From the NCBI GenBank assembly GCA_964020085.1, contig OZ026604.1:29689118-29753117 (forward strand): a stretch of DNA of 64,000 nt. The letters run 5' to 3'. Origin of the DNA: Micromussa lordhowensis. Lineage: Eukaryota; Cnidaria; Anthozoa; Scleractinia; Lobophylliidae. The translations under genes were made by a program, and so were the position numbers. The notes under the pieces are model-generated. The model saw only the letters and a program-made list of their open reading frames with translations. It did no database searches and was not told the DNA's origin. This document shows positions 10,601 to 22,600 of the stretch, one piece after another; within the stretch, counting starts at the first letter, position 1; each line of letters starts with the position of its first letter.

Positions 10601-13600
10601 ATATACGTATTAACAACTGAGGTTTCCTCTGCTATAAGCCTGGTGGCTTATTGTTATTAGTTTTTAGTATTACTTACTGTGTGGCAGATCATGACGGTGA
10701 ATGTGTATCAATGCCTAAATGTAAATATACTAACGGTACTTACACATGTATGACTTAATTATAACTTACCAGAAGTTTACTGAGATGGAGAATCCATCAG
10801 AGCTGCTATTGCATGTATTCAAGTAAAACATATTGAAATGTGACCAAATTAACATCAAACAAAATATCACGTACCACGAGCATTCTGTCTCTCGCCGAGA
10901 TACTGACTGTTAAACATGGCACATTGGGGATTTTTTCACTTCCACCACGAAACTGTCGCATGATCGTCAAGAGCCTGACGGGATGCTGGTCTTCAGTGGT
11001 ATCACTGTACTGGTCGATGCAAATCCAGCAAAGAAATGTCAATCCTGCCTGAGGGGGGAACATTCGTTCCCCAACCCCTACTCCAGGGACTCCACCCATC
11101 ACTACTGATGGAGCCATCACTGAGCTAACAGTTGCAATACCTGTAAAGGCAATAAGCATTATCTTTGTTTACTACGTCAGTGTGCAAAGAAAGCCCTGTG
11201 TGATAACCTATCATTAGTAGTAGATTTTCCAATCAGGCAGTGGTAAATTCTGTCTGTCCCTTGCCTGATGGTCAGATCAAAATTCTAAGGAAACGTTCTG
11301 AGAAAATTCAAAATGGAGATGAATTTTTTGGGAGGGGTTAGTAAGCAGGACTTTCAGATTGTACATCATAGTTTACTGCGCTGTTCAATAACACGCAGAC
11401 TCTAAAATTCAAAGCTCAACCGACAAAATGCGTTTTTTGCTACTGTCAATCAAATGTTCGGCAGCTCCTCCCAGCTTCCAACTATGTTGTCTGAACTGTG
11501 CTCAATGATTTGATTTGTATTCCGCGCGCTCAGCAGTAGTCGGAAGCTGGGAGGAGCAAAAAAACGGTAGCAAAAAATGCATTTGTCGGTTGAGCTTTGA
11601 ATTTTAGAGTACGCATGTTATTGAAAAGTGCAGTTAAGCTTGCCTGAAGAGCAAGCCTGAAATGTGTTTTCTTTGTGCCCTGCACACGATAATGAAATAT
11701 GTGGTTTAGTAAAATACAGTAAGTACAAATTGAGGAGAAAGCTTACCAGCTGAGACCTGTGGAGCAATGGCTGGGAGAAACAGACAACCAAACCCATCCA
11801 CACTCATGTCAAACTCCACAAAAGATGGACAGTCTGTTGCACCATGCGCTCGTGCATCCCTTGGGGTTGTCATGGAAACCACACACTTAACACGAGTGAG
11901 TGACACAGCTCCTCCTCCTCCATGTGGCTGGCAAGACATTTCCTCGTCATCATCTTTTTCAACATCATCAGCATCCTCGGCTTCGTCATTTAATGAACTT
12001 ATTTGCTGATTGACGTAGCTGCCAACATGAGGGTCTGGACACGATTCTGCTATCTGCGACAATTTCATACTAAATTCGTCAAGGCTCATTTCAGCAGCTT
12101 TGTGTGGGCTGGCAGCAGCACCATTCACATTTTCAGCACTCACTAAGTTCTCATCATCATTATCAGATGCGACATTATTTGTTTCGGAATGTTTTCTTTC
12201 AGGAGATTCTTCCGTTGAGCTGTCACTAATGGTTTCTTTGGCTTCCCCTTTCAAATCTAAAATGACTGTGTCTTCACCCTGGTCTATATAAGAAACCTCC
12301 TGAGCAGTGTTACCAATTGTGTCAATATCCACTCCGTCGACTTCAGCTGTCAACACATCTTTAAGCTCATCACTAGTTTCCATGGTAACCTGATAATCTT
12401 GACCATAACTGAGATTACTGTCCAAATCAAGAGCACCTTCAAAGGAACGTCTTCTGGCATTTGCCTTAGACCTTCTCGGAGGTGGCCGTGGAGGAGTATC
12501 ATCACTCTCGGTGTTTACCTCGTCATTCTCACCAGAACCAGTGTGACCAGGATCTAGATTTGCATTTTGAACAATCAAGTATTCATCCTCGTCAGAATTT
12601 GATTCCACATCAGAGCCAGATTCCGAGCTTGGCTGTATCATGCTAAGCATTACATCTCTGAATGTCAGAGTGTTTGAACGAGAATCTGTGTCTGAGAGCT
12701 TTCTGTTGACGATATCTGACACTTTCCTGGGTGTTACTTCTGATATCTTCTTCAGTGACTCATTCAGGTGCTGGCTATCTTCTCTCTCCTCTTGTGTACA
12801 TGTATTTACTTCTAGCATTGTTACGTCATTGGTTTTTGTAGTGTTTTGAGTTGTTTCATTTGGAGCTTCAAGAGATTGACAGTAAAGTGGAAACCCAAGT
12901 CTGAGAAAATCCCTTGAAAATAAAAAATAAAACTAGTTATACAGCAAAATTCTACTTGGAAACAAAGAGTACTTATGAAGGTTCCCTATTTGTTCATTTT
13001 AATAAAATAACTGAGTTACTATCCGCACTCTGATTGGTCAAAAACCTATCATTTATTTTACCGGTAAACACACGGTTTCCGATACGCAGCACAAAGCAAG
13101 AATTACAGAACTCAGTCTGCCCAGCAAGAACATACATGTAATAAACAGTTTCACTTGAAGAGCTTGTTAATCACTTGTAATTTGGTTTTATCAACTGAGT
13201 TCATAATTTGAATCAGCCACTGTAAAGAGATTCGAAAGCTGACAGTTCGAACGCTAGCCATTCATCGGAGCAAATAGAGGAATTGTGTGTGGTTTATATA
13301 CAGGAAGATGGAGCAATGCTATTGGTCGGTGCATGGCAATGTGAAAAACAACAGAATAAATTATTTGAATGAAAAGCGTTCGTTGATACCATGAGGATTA
13401 AGTGTGCCAATTTGAAAAAGAAATTTTTGTTCTAGAGTTTTGCGGCTTCCCGTGCTTCCTTGATGTAGGGAAAGGCCGCAGACTGCCATATGTTGCTTAG
13501 AATCATTGGGGAGATAAAAGTGTCTCGCAGCCAGTTTAGACGCGTTTTTGTTGTCTTTCTCTACATCACGAAGGTGTTCTCGGAATCAGTCACCTAGTCA

Positions 13601-16600
13601 TCTCCCTGTTTTGCCAGTACATAATTTTTTGCAAGTGCAAGTTATACAGTAGATGACATTGGCTGAGGTACAGGTGAAATGATCAGTGATCTTAATGGAT
13701 CGCTTGGGTCCCGATATTTTCACAACGTTGCGTTTTAGAAACTTACCCCCTTTATTCATTTGTAAATCACTTGCCTAACAACTCTTGATTTAAGCTTTTC
13801 TAGTGTTCTCCCAACATCCTGTGTCACTGTGGGTTTTATGCACCGGTAATCCCATGGAAAGAGTGATCTCTTGTGTAAGAAATCAATAGTTAAAATATAA
13901 ATCTTTTTAAGTTGTCATCACCTGTGATCACAGTTGAGCAAAATCTTATTAATCTACTTTCAGTTTGTGGTAGCAAATGGGAGATTCCCTCAAAGTGAGC
14001 TGAAATGGCATTAATGTTGCTCGTGTTACAAACACTAGAGAAACAAATTTTGCTATCTATTTGTTAAAGTTTATTTGTTTAATGTTAAAGATAAAGAAGA
14101 AACAGCTGATATCACTGTACCTCAGAACAGTGGGTGCTAAAGACTGTGAAGCGAGTCTCTCAAACATTCTTTGTAAAGGCGCATGTAATGGATGCTCCTC
14201 AGTGATCAGCGCTGCTTCACACCTGTCCAGGATCTGTTGAGGAAGTCCAGCCTCGCACATGACTTGCTGATTGTGTTCACATTTCAGCAGGTTCTGGAGA
14301 TGACAAATCCAGTACAACTGTAACTCCAAGCATCCCTGTCAAACATAAAAAAAAACATACTCCACTGGTATGACAACATTGTAAGGGGAGCAGGGATGGT
14401 GGAGTGGCGGTAGCGCTTGCCAGGTTCGGGTTTGATTTTGGCCCGGTGCCGAATGTGGGTTGAGTTTGTTGTTGGTTCCCAAAGGGCCGTCAAGCCTAAC
14501 ACCATACTCATAAGAACCCACAAATTGTTTTTCTTATGGTCATCATGGCTAGCGGTATTGCTCTTGGGCGCATGCGCACAACGACAACGACAACAACGAA
14601 GTCACACAACATGGCGGCCATACCCCAGCTAATAGGTTGACCGAGACATGCAGCCTTGGTTTACAGCTTGCATCTTTGATATTAGACATCCATGTTACAG
14701 TCAAATTGAAATCTATGATATAGTTCGTATTCGTGAAAACTATTATGATAGTAGGATTGTTTTGCTAATCTGATTTCGTTATTCACTATGTTACGTTGTT
14801 TTTTTGAATTGCATCCAGTCAAAAGGATCCTTAGATTTGATAGCTTTAATTTTTAGAATATTCCGATTATGCATTTGTTTCTTTAGTTCAGATGTAATCC
14901 ACGGGGAACTATGTGCGCAAACACGCATTCTTCTCAATGGAGCATGCTTGTCAACAATAGATAGAAACATGCATTTCCATTTTGACCACATGTCATTGGG
15001 ATTGCTAAAATTGTTTATCTCATCCCAATTTTGAGACGCAATGTCATTTCGAAAATTTGTACGATTAAATTTGCAAAATTTCCTGTAAGTCAGAGTATTG
15101 TGCCCAGGAGTCACTCCATTTATGGATAATTTTCTGTAGGTGAACACCATGCTATGATCGCTAATACTGATATGGCAGACTCCTGAGCAAACAATTTTAT
15201 CTGAACAATTGGTATAAGTTACATCAATTAAAGTTGAAGACGTCTGAGTTACTCTTGTTGGTTCGGTTATAAGTTGTTGAAGTCCATATACATCAGTGAT
15301 ATTCATTAGTTTGCAGGTGTCATTGTCATATCTTGTAGCAATCATATCACAGTTTAGATCTCCCATTAGATAATATTCAATATTTTCCAGATCGAGAATT
15401 GCAATTAAATGTTCGAAAGGTGTAAAGATACCAATAGAAGAATCAGGAGGTCTATACCATGTGACGACAACAACCGGTTTAGATCTAGGTTGTTGAATTT
15501 CTAGACATAAGTTTTCAAGAGTTACCATGTACCATAGTCCAAGTTTATGCTAGCATAAACTGAGGTTAATAAGCCTGAGAATTAGGCCCTTCGTCAACAC
15601 ACTCACCGTAATACTAGCAACAAGGATGTCTCTGTTCCTAGGTCACACACTGTGCAACACTTGGATAAGCCTTTATACTAAGTAACGATAGATACTAGTC
15701 CAAAGTACAAGACAGTACAATGAACAGTAAGCGATTATTTGACTACAATGTATCTTTCTCTTTGGCAAAGTCCACTGTAACCTAGCACGTTATATTCGCT
15801 AGACTCCACAAAGGTTCCATTCATACTATCACATGCTCATCATGCTCATGTGCTCCATCATTTTCCGTACACTGTCCTTCCCCAGTCATTTCTGTTGGGT
15901 TTCGGTTCACTCACAACAGCGTTTATCCCTCCCTCCCACCCTCAGTTTTGTCTGGAACCTTTGTTTCTGTCGTTCAATCTTTACCTAGGTTTACTGTATA
16001 TTTAGCACGACCAGAATGTTTTTTGCATGGAGATCATTATTGTATTCCTCTCCATCCATATGTATCTTTACGATTAATCTGTACATTACAGCATTTTACT
16101 GGTCTAGGTTTCATTCCTTCATTGGATTCCGGGGATGTAGATCTACTGCCTTGCTTCCTAATAAAAAGAGTGGCAGGGAAGTGCAACCTCTGGCTGCACT
16201 TTACCCCACAGTAAGGCTTAGCCCTTGGAGACAGGTCCGGAAAAATATCCAATCCAGGGTGTGGACCCCCGGTCACACCTGATCTGTACTCCACCCAGGA
16301 GGGGCCCCCCTCCTGGTTCCCCTTAGTCCCTAGTGACTGGGGGATATGGGCCTCACCCCCTGGAGACTGATCAGGACCCCCTGTCCAGGGTGACTACCCC
16401 CGGTATCACTCGATCATGTCTCCCCCCAGGAGGGCTTCTCTCCTGGTCCCCTTACCCCTAGAGTTAAGCGCTTCCCTGCCACCAGAAGTTGCCCATTACC
16501 TTTTGTGTATTTTCTGTGTGACCCCCTGCTTAGAACCTCAAAGCAAAACCACGGCCAATTAGAAGAGTTTATTAATCATTTCTTACGGTAAAGTTTATTG

Positions 16601-19600
16601 GTTTTTTTTCACGTAGAAGCATACTCCTCCCCCACCGCCTGTAGTTCTGTCACGTCGAACTATATCATAGCCTAGATTCAGCCACATTTTGACTATTGCA
16701 ATATTGTTTGGGGAAACTGCAGGATAACTTTGCAGAACAAGGTACAAAAACTACAAAACAGGGCAGCCCCTGTTTTGACTCATTCAAATTATGACACTGA
16801 TGCTGGTCACTTGTTTGAGCTCCTGGGATGGAAGAACCTACATGTAGCTTCCCAGCAGCAAATACAAAGAGCCACAATGGTCTATAAGTCTCTGCATGGT
16901 TTAGCTCCAGACTATTTATGTTCTAAATTTGAAAGGCGAGAAACTGTATATAACCTAAGAGACTCTGAAAATAAGCTTAATGTTCCATTGCCGCGCACAA
17001 ACTATTATAAGAATAGCTTTAGCTACAGTGGCGCCACCCTTTGGAACAGCTTCCTCGTGACGTAAGACAAGCAGAGTCCCTTGGGTTATTTAAGTGTTTA
17101 ATTAAAGAAGTACGTTGATGCACGGCATTCGTGGAAAGCAGCTTTAGTTAGGTTTAGATTTTAAATATAGTTTTTATAATGTATCTATCTATCTATCTAT
17201 CTATCTATCTGTCAAAACAAGGTATTTGCTGACCAGTATCAGATGACCATAGCGGGCTCAAGTTTAGAGCTCATCAAGGTCCCATGTTTTTTAAGTTGAC
17301 TGCTGCCTAGGTACTGTTTTTCGATAGGATCGCAGGCTCAAGCCAGGTGCACTTACTGTAATCAATAGTTCTGCTTTTAGGCTTAGCTAAATCTATGCCT
17401 ATACTGTATCTATTATTCTCAAACTCATTAATAATTCATCAAGCTAAAACAAAGAAAATCACAACCGTGAAGGAGGTTTTGATACCCGGTCTTAATTAGC
17501 ATAGATTTTGACGATTTTACCTCTCGATTTTCTCCTTAGTTTTTGCTTCGATTGAGAAGATATATCAAACACTCGAGACAGTGTTTCATCGGCTATCCAA
17601 ACACCTCGAATTTCGTCAAAAATACTCCGCTGCGCGTCGTATTTTCAACTCTCTTCTCGGTGTTTGGATATCCCGATGAAACACTGTCGCTCGTGTTTGA
17701 TATATTACATAATGATTAACATTTTTGTTCTAAATACTTTACCTCTGATAAAACAGTGCCATTCATCTCGGACACAGCTGGCAACAGATCAACAGCTGCC
17801 GTTACTGCCCCAGGATGGTAAATGTATGGTATGCCCTGACCATTTCTCCCTGTTTGCATTCCATCTGAATCCACTTGTATAATGATCCCACTCTTAAAAC
17901 AAAATGAGTCTGTGGCCATGTCAAACAGGTTTTTGAACATCTCATTAGCGGCATAAAGTACCGAGGATGGATCAAGTTCAAGAGCTCCCTCAAATGTCAC
18001 TGAAGATCTAGTTGAGTCAACACTCAGCCGAGCGGACAGTGGTACATGTTGCATGGACTGTGAGAACTGTCTTTCACACATTCTCCATTTCTTCTGCTTT
18101 TCACCGGCACTACATGATGGAATGTCCATAGCATTCAAGGAGAAGCAGCCCAGTAAACGAATTGTGTCCGACAGCCCTCTGAATCGAATCTATGTCATAA
18201 CAGAAAACAATAAACTTCAACTTGACAACTTGTGATTTGCTACACTGTAATTGAGTGAGTAATTAACTGACTGATTGACTGACTGACAGACAGACTGATA
18301 GATTGATTAATGGATGGACTGATTGATTGATTGCCTGACTGAATGATTGATTGATGTATGCAAGTCGTCTACATGTTATTTTCTTGACTATTTATCCTTG
18401 ATTGACAAAGAAATTAACAATAACAAGTACATTTACATGTACATGGGGATAATATTGCCAATAAAAATTATAAAAATGGATTGAGAACTGGTAATACCTC
18501 ATCCATGAAATTCTTATTAGCAGGATCATCTTGAATAGCAGCAGTCAGAACATGGAATACTATTCGCAAAAGAACAAGAATCTCTCCTCTGATAACTAAG
18601 ACAAAACAGAAAGTACACATTCAGTGAGGCTAGCGCAGGTCAAGGAACTGTTGTTATTAAAGATATTGTACTACAATATTCAGCACGCCATTCATTTGGT
18701 TCCTAAAAATGCTATCACTTCATCAATATTTCATCATCAGAGGTAATTGCCCCGATCTGCTAAATTACCCCGATGCTGGCCTCGTAGCTCAGTCGGTAGA
18801 GCACCGGTAGATCTGTTCCGGAGGTCATGGGTTCAAACCCCACTGGGGCCAAATTTTCTTTGGTCAGTGGGGACTCCCAAATTTCCTTTAAAAGGGTAGT
18901 AACCCAGGGGGATTTGGTGTATCGGCAGTATTGCCTACTACCGGCACGTTAATAATTAATTTAAATAGCGTTATTTCTATATCACGGGTGCTACGCGGTT
19001 CAACCACTATATAATCTCTGATATGCCCATCTCTATTAGACAGAACAAATGCTGGGAAAAATCAGATGCGCCAAGCAGGATTCAAACCCATGACAGCTAG
19101 ATGTCATAGATGTCATGGATGATGCTCTAACCACTAAGCTACCGAGGCAACACAGTGGAGTGAGTTGAATAATAGCTAGAAATTAAGGAAACATCTATTA
19201 CCAGGCATTAGCTCCCGAGGCCTCTCAGACTGGGAATTACTTCTAGTATCATTTAACTTCAATAATACAGGTAATTTAATAATTTCATATAATTTTTGAT
19301 AAATTCATGCTAATAAATTTGAGATCAAACTACACCAACATCACCAAAGATTCCCCTATAAATGATTCTTAATCATACACTGTAAGAAGTATTTCCTCAC
19401 CATCAATCCATGTCGGAGACACTGGATTGGCTAGACTTCCCTCCATGTTTATCAAAACTGACATGACGTACACAAAACCTCCAACCTCACGAAAAACAGC
19501 TCGTGTTCTAGGATCAAGATCGAACACCTTCAGCAGTGCATCTAGTACATCAGTTTTCAGCTTTACCTCTGACTGAGGAGTTGAGTGCATCAAACTAAGG

Positions 19601-22600
19601 AGAGTGCCTATAATCAAAACAAAAATTGAAATTTATGCCGTTACTATAGGAATTAAAAAAAATGTGGCTAACATTAATGTAATTTAATCTTGATCCAATG
19701 CAGTAAGCGGCCACCCTTAGTTACATAAGTGACAGGTCTACAGAGTGACCTCAATAGCTTGCAGCTTGCCTCGTGGCCCACATATGTTTTGTGCCAAATT
19801 GCAGCTGATTTTTGCAGATCATTTACATGAAGAGCTGATCTTTGGGGATCTCTGGCTGTGGATATTTCAGCAGTAGCTTATCTTTCTTTGAATTTTGCAG
19901 ATTCTTGCTCCCAGCTCTCCCTCCCTTGTGATTCGTGGGTTTAGGTAAGCATAGGATTAAAGTGTAGGTAAGTATTTCACCACTGAATGCCTTTTAGTGT
20001 GAGGATGCCAGGTGGCAGTTGCATGCAGGAGTGGTTGCCACTCACAGGGTTGCCATGGATATGTTGTAGTTCAATTTTACCTTTGGTACAATTTGTTTCT
20101 GAACCAGTACAAAATTTTTTAAACTGGTTCATTTTTTTCAAACCAGTTTAATTTTTAATTTGGAGCAAGATGTGAGCATGTGCCTTTAGTTAGTAATTTG
20201 GGTTAAGCGCTCAGGTTAGTGATTAGGCCTAAGCACTTACATTTAGAATGGTTAGCTTTGATGTTAGGCTGGGTCAGCTGTGCATGTTACTTCGTGGTTT
20301 GGGTTGAGCTCCCAGGTTACTGATTTTTTTTTATTGAGTTCATATCATCCCGTGAGAATGAAATGATGTGATGTATATACAAAATAATTCATATATGTGA
20401 ACTACGGTTGTATATGAACATTCTACATTTTTTTTCAGGCTTCTTCTTTCCAGTGGCTTAAATTGGAAAATATACTGCGATGATCATTCTTCGCTTTCAT
20501 GTACAACCGCAGTTCATATTTGGTATATATGTTGTAGTTCAATTTTACCTTTGGTACAATTTGTTTCTGAACCAGTACAAAATTTTTTAAACTGGTTCAT
20601 TTTTTTCAAACCAGTTTAATTTTTAATTTGGAGCAAGATGTGAGCATGTGCCTTAGTAATTTGGGTTAAGCGCTCAGGTTAGTGATTAGGCCTAAGCACT
20701 TATTTGGAATGGTTAGCTTTGATGTTAGGCTGGGTCAGCTGTGCATGTTACTTTGTGGTTTGGGTTGAGCTCCCAGGTTACTGATTTTTTTATTTAGTTT
20801 GCAGACAAATTAAATATAAATATTTTACAGACAAATTAAAGAAAACATACGCATAAATTAAAAATATAACAAAACGTTGACAATATAATTAATAAACTAC
20901 TCTAAAACAATATAAAACTAAAACTAGCACGGATGTTACAAACTGTTTGTATAATTGCTTAGTAAATGAATATACTGACACAGTAAATGAAAGAAATGAC
21001 TTTCTTTAAAAAGGGGCGGCGATGGTAGTGGCTAAATTGCTGACACGAAATCTTTTATAATGAAACACTGCCATTTATCATTAAAAAAACCTAGTGGTTT
21101 TGTTTTTCCCTGCAATGTATCTTTCAGTCAAAATGTTTTCTCTGGGTTACTGATTAGAACTAACCACTTATTTGGAACTGATAGCTTCTTAGTAATTAAG
21201 ATTAGGGTTAGGTTAGAATAAATAATAAGGTTTGAATAAATTAAAATTTATATTTATCTATGAATAAATTAAATTTTTATGAGAGGAGACTGGGGTGATA
21301 AACTGATAATTAAAAGAAATATGAGAGCCTTTGCATCCAGTGCTTTCGTGGTCAAGTGGTAATATAATGCAAGTGGGAAGCAGTTCTACCTAGAGGTTGG
21401 CGGTTCAAATCCTGGTGAGTACGAGGTAAAAAGGAAAAAAAATTAAAACCTGCTGTTAATTAGTATTCGTGATGGGGATTGGGGGGAAGGGGTAGGGTAG
21501 ATGGGAGAATAAATCAGGAGAAACTCGGCAAGAAAAGGAGAGAATAGGTTAGAGAATAGGTTAGAGGAATGTTAAGAGATATTTTCCCCTTTTATAGATA
21601 GTTGTCAAAAAAAAAACTGGTTTGAAAAATATGAACCAGTTTGAAAAATTTAAAACTGGTTTAAAAAAAATTAAACCAAAAAAAAAAAATCAAACCACAA
21701 CAGATACCTCCCTGCTGTGCCTGAAATGCTCTGGCCCCTTGCTGTCTTATAAGGCACCAGTTCCCAAGTTCATAAATTATATTGGTGATGAGTTTAATAA
21801 CTTAAGTATTAACAATTTTGTGGGATATTTTGCATCATTATCAAAGGCATGTTTAGGTGTTGTTAAAGAAATAGTTAGGATCTGGCTACACTATAGCAAG
21901 ACATTTAGGTCATGAATTCAAAGTGATTCATCTCTATCAACTGATAAATAGATTAAAATTGAATGTTCTCTTACCCAGATCATCATTTCCTCCACTGAGA
22001 ATCAGTTCCCTGATGATCTTCAAGGCCTCTGTGCGCGAGCTTGAGTATGGCACAATGTTATGTACACAGCGAGCACCGCCACATTCACGGAACTCAGTGG
22101 CATTTGCGGAATTGTTTTCCAGCAGCAATCTGAGACACCCCATCAATAGAAATGGGTAATCAGGAACATGGGTTTCTGCACTGTCAAACTCAGTCTCATC
22201 CGTCTGACAAGCAGCAGTTTTCAGTGTTTCTGGTTGAGAAAGAATCAATAAAATCAATTTCTTAGTACTTACTTAGAGGAAACAGAAAGAAACAAAAGAA
22301 GGCAAAGGCTAGGGCTTTGTTTGAAAATCTGAAACTGAGACCTTGCTACAAAACTCGAACATGCCTTCTCTGGGACATTTACAGTATGACTAGCATTGCA
22401 CTTAGTGCAAGCGGGTGGGAGTGGAGGGTAGCATGATTATATAACATAATTTCACAAAATCTAACTGTGTGGGCCAGTTAGGCCTGCACGCAGCCTTGCC
22501 CTTGGCTAAAAGCCAATGCACAGACTCCAACCCTGTGTTCAAATGGTTGTGACTACCCCTGTACAGGTACATAAGCAAGGCACTATTAATATTACAGCAG

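Larger units (their letters stand above)
20045..21700. mobile_element. Large repeat element with AACTGGTT-rich inverted ends and an internal duplication
   Basis: The left side contains GAACCAGTACAAAATTTTTT, AAACTGGTTCATTTTTTTC and AAACCAGTTTAATTTTT. The right side (21605-21690) carries the inverse arrangement, AAACTGGTTTGAAAAATATG, GAACCAGTTTGAAAAATTT and so on. A block of about 225-265 bp (from TTGTAGTTCAATTTTACC to GGTTACTGATTTTTT) occurs twice, at about 20065-20325 and 20530-20790. The copies are separated by a different repeat at 20330-20525. No transposase frame was recognised, so it is probably non-autonomous. Confidence 0.6.

Noticed and set aside
10746..10810. Possible extra WDFY3 exon with a good donor at 10770
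   Set aside because: All frames that fit the neighbouring phases hit stops, and exon 12 joins exon 13 directly in phase with the family sequence.
11767..12849. Plus-strand open frames opposite WDFY3 exon 11
   Set aside because: Ser-rich antisense shadows of the acidic exon.
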